From contig CM050454.1 in assembly GCA_027563935.2 (NCBI GenBank), positions 52,852,596 through 52,916,595 on the forward strand: a stretch of DNA of 64,000 nucleotides, given 5' to 3'. Below the pieces are notes generated by a model that did not search any database, was not told the DNA's origin, and worked only from the letters and a program-made list of their open reading frames with translations. Position numbers and translations under genes: made by a program. This document shows, piece after piece, positions 60,395 to 64,000 of the stretch. Position 1 is the first letter of the stretch. Every line of letters begins with the position of its first letter. The stretch is from Costus lasius. Taxonomy: Eukaryota > Streptophyta > Magnoliopsida > Zingiberales > Costaceae.

Positions 60395-61764
60395 AGAAAA
60401 TAGATACCACCCTTTTTCGATCCTCTTCGGCTTGCATCACGCAAACTAGCGTGGTGTAAATAGCCGATTACTCGGAGAAATGCGTAAAAGAGGAAGCAAA
60501 CGGTGTTAAAAAAAAGGAAGAGATGACGTGCTGTAAAAAAAAGAGGAAGAAACGAGGTGCTGTGAAAAAAGAGGAAGAAATGAGGTGCTGTAAAAAAAAA
60601 AGAGGAAACGATGCGCTGTGGAAAACAAAAGGAAAAGAGAGTAATGCTGTGTAAAAAAAAAAGGGAAAAGGGAAGAGGGGGAGAAGCGTTCGAGAAAATC
60701 AAGCTCAGAGTTACGTAAAGAGAAAAGGGAGAGTCCAAATGAAATAAAAGAGGAAGAAAGACTCATACGTCAAGAAGGGAGGAGAGAGCTAACCTGATTG
60801 AGGCCGTTTGCTGCTACTCCCGCTCGCTGTGTTCCCCGTCACAAACGCTGCTGGAGAATGTAGAGGAATTCGGTTCTAACTTGACAAAACCCAGAAGAAA
60901 TGTCAACAAAATTTTCAGAGAAGGATTGGCAAACGTTACCTGCGGAAGCGATTTCTTTTTTTTTTTTTTTTTTTTTTGATTCTTCACTTAGCCCTCCCTC
61001 TTGAAGGGGTCGTTTCGACGAGGACAAGGGATCACTGAAATATACTCCTTGTCAGGCAGATGGCCGTAAACAAGAGGGGCTAAAGGATGGGATAAACTCT
61101 GAAGCAGGTTACCATAAACAAAAGGGAATGGGAAGGAGAAAAATCGGGAGAACATTCCAAACATCACAACTCAAAACATATATAAATAAAGGAAAGACAA
61201 ACAAAAAAAACTCCATTAAGGGAGATCTTGTCGCACAGCAAAAGGGGAAGAACGCTACTTTTGGCCAAGGCTTATGCGGCTACTTTACCCTCTTACCGAG
61301 GGTAACAAAACAAAAAATAATGAACAGCTGACTTGTCTGGCCGATTCGTCTGGCGTTCCAAAATCTCGGCACCCAAAAAGTGAAAAGCTGATTTGTCTAG
61401 CCGGCTCGTCTGGCGTTTTAAAATCTCGGCATAGCTCCGCCTCACTTGGACTCAGTCAAAGTTGACCAAGTTTTGTGCCCGTATCTAGTTCGAAATAAAA
61501 GAGGTTGAACTAACGTTAAAACTGCACTTACGCTCGTTTTAATTTAGCCTATATGGTGTTTGGTATTCAAGCCACAAATACGCATCCAAAAACGTAAACT
61601 CAAGACTAATGAGACGTAACGACAAATCGGCATAAACACGCCGGTATTGCTGTTACCCGCGCCACCGCTCGGACTCAACGAGTCGCACCCGACTAAGTGT
61701 TAATTCTGGAAGAAAAGTTCTCATAATACCAAAATTTTGACGCATTGTGACGGGATATTGTTTG

Positions 61765-61805
61765 GGAGGTGCGTACGTCGACGTTCATCGTCGGGGCGTA
61801 GCTCC
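61765..61805 (+). repeat. Hairpin box left of the array, copy 2
   Basis: Inner stem CGACG-ttcat-CGTCG, as in the left box of copy 1. Confidence 0.75.
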
Positions 61806-61849
61806 TCAATATGACGCTGCACCCGTTAAAGTTTAAGTATCTTCTTTTC

Positions 61850-62160
61850 AAAATTAAATTATCCAACACGCCGCAAGGCCGGATAAATTCCAAATTGAAT
61901 TATCCATCACGCCGCAAGGCCGGATAAATTTCGAATCGAATTATCCAACACGCCGCGAGGCCAGATAAATTCCAAATTAAATTATCCAACACGCCGCAAG
62001 GCCGGATAAATTCCAAATTGAATTATCCAACACGCCGCGAGGCCGGACAAATTCCAAATTAAATCATCCATCACGCCGCGAGGCCGGATAAATTCCAAAT
62101 TAAACTATCCATTGCGCCGTAAAGCCGGATAAATTCTCGAATCAAATTATCCAATACGCC
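61850..62160. repeat. 41-bp tandem array, about 7 units, copy 2
   Basis: Units of the gccggataa/atccaacacgcc type, related to the right half of the copy 1 array. Confidence 0.85.
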
Positions 62161-62230
62161 GTGGGATTGGGTAATCCTCCAAACCAAGTATCCAATACGT
62201 CTAAGCGCAACTACGGTGGAATATCGTTTG

Positions 62231-62271
62231 GGAGGTGCGTACGTCGATGTTTATCATCGGGGCGTAGCTCC
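62231..62271 (+). repeat. Hairpin box right of the array, copy 2
   Basis: Inner stem CGATG-tttat-CATCG, as in the right box of copy 1. Confidence 0.75.
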
Positions 62272-62513
62272 TCAACATGACATCGGGTTGCCCAGACCGG
62301 ATATCACTCAATGAGCTGTTTCAAAGCCGAATCTCCGATGGGCACACGATATTCAAAACTGATGAAAAAGCCCATTTTCCCACCGTCTAAATACTATGTC
62401 AAATCTTGTATTTCATTACGTTCATAAATGATATTGTCCGGTTTATTTCTCTTATCTCGTTACGTATTATAGATCCCTTAATCAAAGGTTCCTTAATTTT
62501 AGGGGTAATTAAC

Positions 62514-62533
62514 AATGAGCGCTTGCGCTCATT
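62514..62533. repeat. Perfect 20-bp palindrome, copy 2
   Basis: Identical to 46828-46847, including the flanking aattaac and ggaag. Confidence 0.85.
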
Positions 62534-62630
62534 GGAAGCCAGAACCCATTAAACAAAAAGCCTTATTAATTTAAGGTGGATTTGAAATGGTCATAATACA
62601 TTCCCAATGTAACAAAATGACCCCACAACA

Positions 62631-63203
62631 CTAACACTAACCATTCATAGATGTCGTGTCTAACCTAGATCATAGTTTACCATATTAGAAAAGGAAATAT
62701 TTAGATTTTTCCAATTTGGTTGTGAAATATATACTTTATGATTCTTATTCTCGATTATCAAATTTGTTTGCTTGGTTTTTCTGGCTATGTATGTTTCTCA
62801 GTGTAGACTTCTGACCATATCATCTTCAAGTAAATCTTTTTTTTCTTTGTCTGTCAGGACTAGAGGAGACTTATCTGGTCTAGACTAATGTACCAATGTG
62901 ACCAATATTTCATGGCAAGCTGTGCCACGGAATCCTGTTTTATAACCAGGACTAATTGAGTTGATACATAAGCTTATGAATCCTGGTAGCTTAAGTTTTT
63001 TCAGTAATCTCCTTAATAGTAATTGTAGTTGCTAATCTGAGGTCAACATTTCTATATGGTATTCTAAGTATATCATTACTTTGGCAATTAGTTCTTTATT
63101 TATATAATCATTCAGCTGAATCATTGGATTACTTGGTCTTGCCATGTCATAAGGTCAATAGAAATTCATTTGACTTGGTACTCTTGTTCACAACGGCATC
63201 CTG
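62631..63203. other. AT-rich spacer
   Basis: No gene or repeat seen between the formin-carrying element and the TRIM. Confidence 0.4.
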
Positions 63204-63378
63204 TGTAATACCTCGAGTTTAGTCCCACATTAGAAATGGGAGAAATCATTATATGGTATATAAGGCTTAGTGAGCTTGCTATTGTTAACTTGGGTTTAAG
63301 TATTTTAATAAATTGGACCACATTGCTATTTTGGTTCACAAGTTAATGAATAATTTGCTTACTAAATGAGTCATAACA
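63204..63378 (+). repeat. 5' LTR of TRIM copy B
   Basis: 175 bp, containing gtttagtcccacatt near its start. Confidence 0.85.
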
Positions 63379-63380
63379 AA

Positions 63381-63392
63381 TGGTATCAGAGC
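63381..63392 (+). other. Primer-binding site, initiator tRNA-Met
   Basis: TGGTATCAGAGC, two bases after the LTR end; perfect. Confidence 0.92.
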
Positions 63393-63401
63393 ACAAACTT
63401 A

Positions 63402-63561
63402 GGGTCTATTTGGCCCCATTGTAAATCAGATGCAGCACAGCTTTCAAGGTGAATGAAAGCTCCAAAAGTTTGAAAAGCTAGAAAATGTGGCTTTTTCAAC
63501 TTTGGCTTTTGCTGTCTTGGATTCCTGGCTAAAAGAACTTTAAGCAGGGCCAAACAGGCCC
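63402..63561. mobile_element. Tourist-type (PIF/Harbinger) MITE
   Basis: 160 bp with terminal inverted repeats GGGTCTATTTGGCCC and GGGCCAAACAGGCCC (two mismatches) and TTA target duplications at 63399-63401 and 63562-63564. The TRIM copy A interior has the empty site aaacttagtt, which confirms the insertion and the TSD. Confidence 0.88.
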
Positions 63562-63699
63562 TTAGTCTTAAGCATGGTGAGAGGCCAATAAGAAAGGGCT
63601 ATCGAGGGTGGTGGAGCCGCCACTAGGCTAACCTCACATGCTCCCGACTAAGGGATGGTGGGCTTGACGAGGACGTCAAGTCTAAGTGGGGGAGAAGAT

Positions 63700-63753
63700 T
63701 GTAATATCCGAGTTTAGTCCCACATTGAAAGTGAGAAAAACTATTATATGGTA
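63700..63753 (+). repeat. 3' LTR of TRIM copy B, truncated
   Basis: The first 54 bp match 63204-63256; the remainder is replaced by unrelated sequence that runs to the window end without a gene. Confidence 0.75.
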
Positions 63754-64000
63754 AGATTCATACCCTAAGTTGAATCCAATTGGGAGAGGAAGATCAAGTA
63801 GTGCCATATTTTTTAGATGTTCTTGTCTTTTGGTAAGATTCTAATCATTAATGGATTTGTTATGTCTTTACCAAAGCTGTTTGCTTTCGACTAGCCATGA
63901 CTATAGTGGTCATGATCGCTCTACTAGATCTTTTGGTAAGATCTTAAGTATCAAGAGACTTGGGAGTTGAGCCTCATGGGCCATTTGTCCAGGGGTCTTT

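Larger units (their letters stand above)
58853..62630 (+). mobile_element. Formin-carrying LTR-type element, copy 2
   Basis: Same architecture as 41797-47012. It begins with similarity at ttgttgaaccacgtattcc, then a formin FH1-FH2 fragment, a purine tract (aaaagaagagaaagg), the LTR-like unit at 59722 and the end ccccacaaca at 62630. Its left edge lies at the same point of the formin fragment as in copy 1, so either both were truncated alike or this is a true end. No pol gene is present. Confidence 0.65.
59722..62630 (+). repeat. LTR-like unit, copy 2
   Basis: Begins TGTCAGGACCTACTTCGACC and ends CCCCACAACA, 2.9 kb. Collinear with 43032-47012 but with a short array. Confidence 0.6.
63204..63753 (+). 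mobile_element. TRIM, copy B, with nested MITE
   Basis: LTR 63204-63378 (TGTAATACCTCGAG...TCATAACA), perfect tRNA-iMet primer site at 63381-63392, a short interior, purine tract gtgggggagaaga, and the start of the second LTR at 63700 (TGTAATATCCGAG), which loses similarity at about 63753. Same family as 9447-9945, opposite orientation. The interior without the MITE is about 158 bp. Confidence 0.85.

Overview
The window is nuclear DNA of a flowering plant. Evidence: an intact HD-ZIP class III transcription factor with many short introns and a split miR166 site, an NPH3-family gene end, and nested LTR retrotransposons of plant type (Ty1/copia with tRNA-iMet primer sites, an Athila-like Ty3/gypsy element with a tRNA-Asp-like primer site). 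The HD-ZIP III protein resembles the PHB/PHV class (rice HOX32/33-like), which fits a monocot or early-diverging angiosperm, but I cannot name the species. Only two cellular genes are clear: the 3' part of an NPH3-domain gene (1-1374) and the PHB-like gene (51254-56956, 18 exons, 853 codons). Most of the rest is mobile or repetitive DNA.

Layout. 1-1374 NPH3 gene end. 2390-7192 a 4.8-kb copia element (minus) with short LTRs, TSD aggta and a gag-pol broken by three nonsense codons and a homopolymer frameshift. 7198-9446 unassigned. 9447-9945 a TRIM (minus). 11140-12745 an AT-rich ~21-bp minisatellite. 13899-19905 a very young gag-only LTR element (minus; TSD aattc) whose 753-codon ORF runs through the polypurine tract into the 3' LTR. 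21246-41790 a three-level nest: a degraded gypsy LTR is split by a copia-type gag-only element (21855-40912, TSD cattc), whose gag gene is split by an Athila-like element (26281-36578, TSD ggagg) that keeps gag-protease and an ATHILA ORF-1-like gene but has lost RT, RNase H and integrase.

41797-47012 and 58853-62630 are two copies of a chimeric LTR-type element carrying formin gene pieces, duplicated leader hairpins, a 41-bp tandem array and a hairpin box on both sides of the array. The HD-ZIP III gene lies between these two copies. The window ends with a second TRIM copy (63204-63753, plus strand) interrupted by a Tourist-type MITE.

The most unusual signals are: a ~73-bp tandem repeat with an internal dyad that recurs in the U3 of two divergent gypsy LTRs and again upstream of the Athila ORF-1-like gene, suggesting a copied promoter module; the hairpin boxes flanking the 41-bp arrays, with a paired C/G to T/A change; the formin-capturing element; and the gag-only element whose ORF ends inside its LTR. 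All coordinates and motifs were read by eye; family names rest on motif recognition, not on searches.
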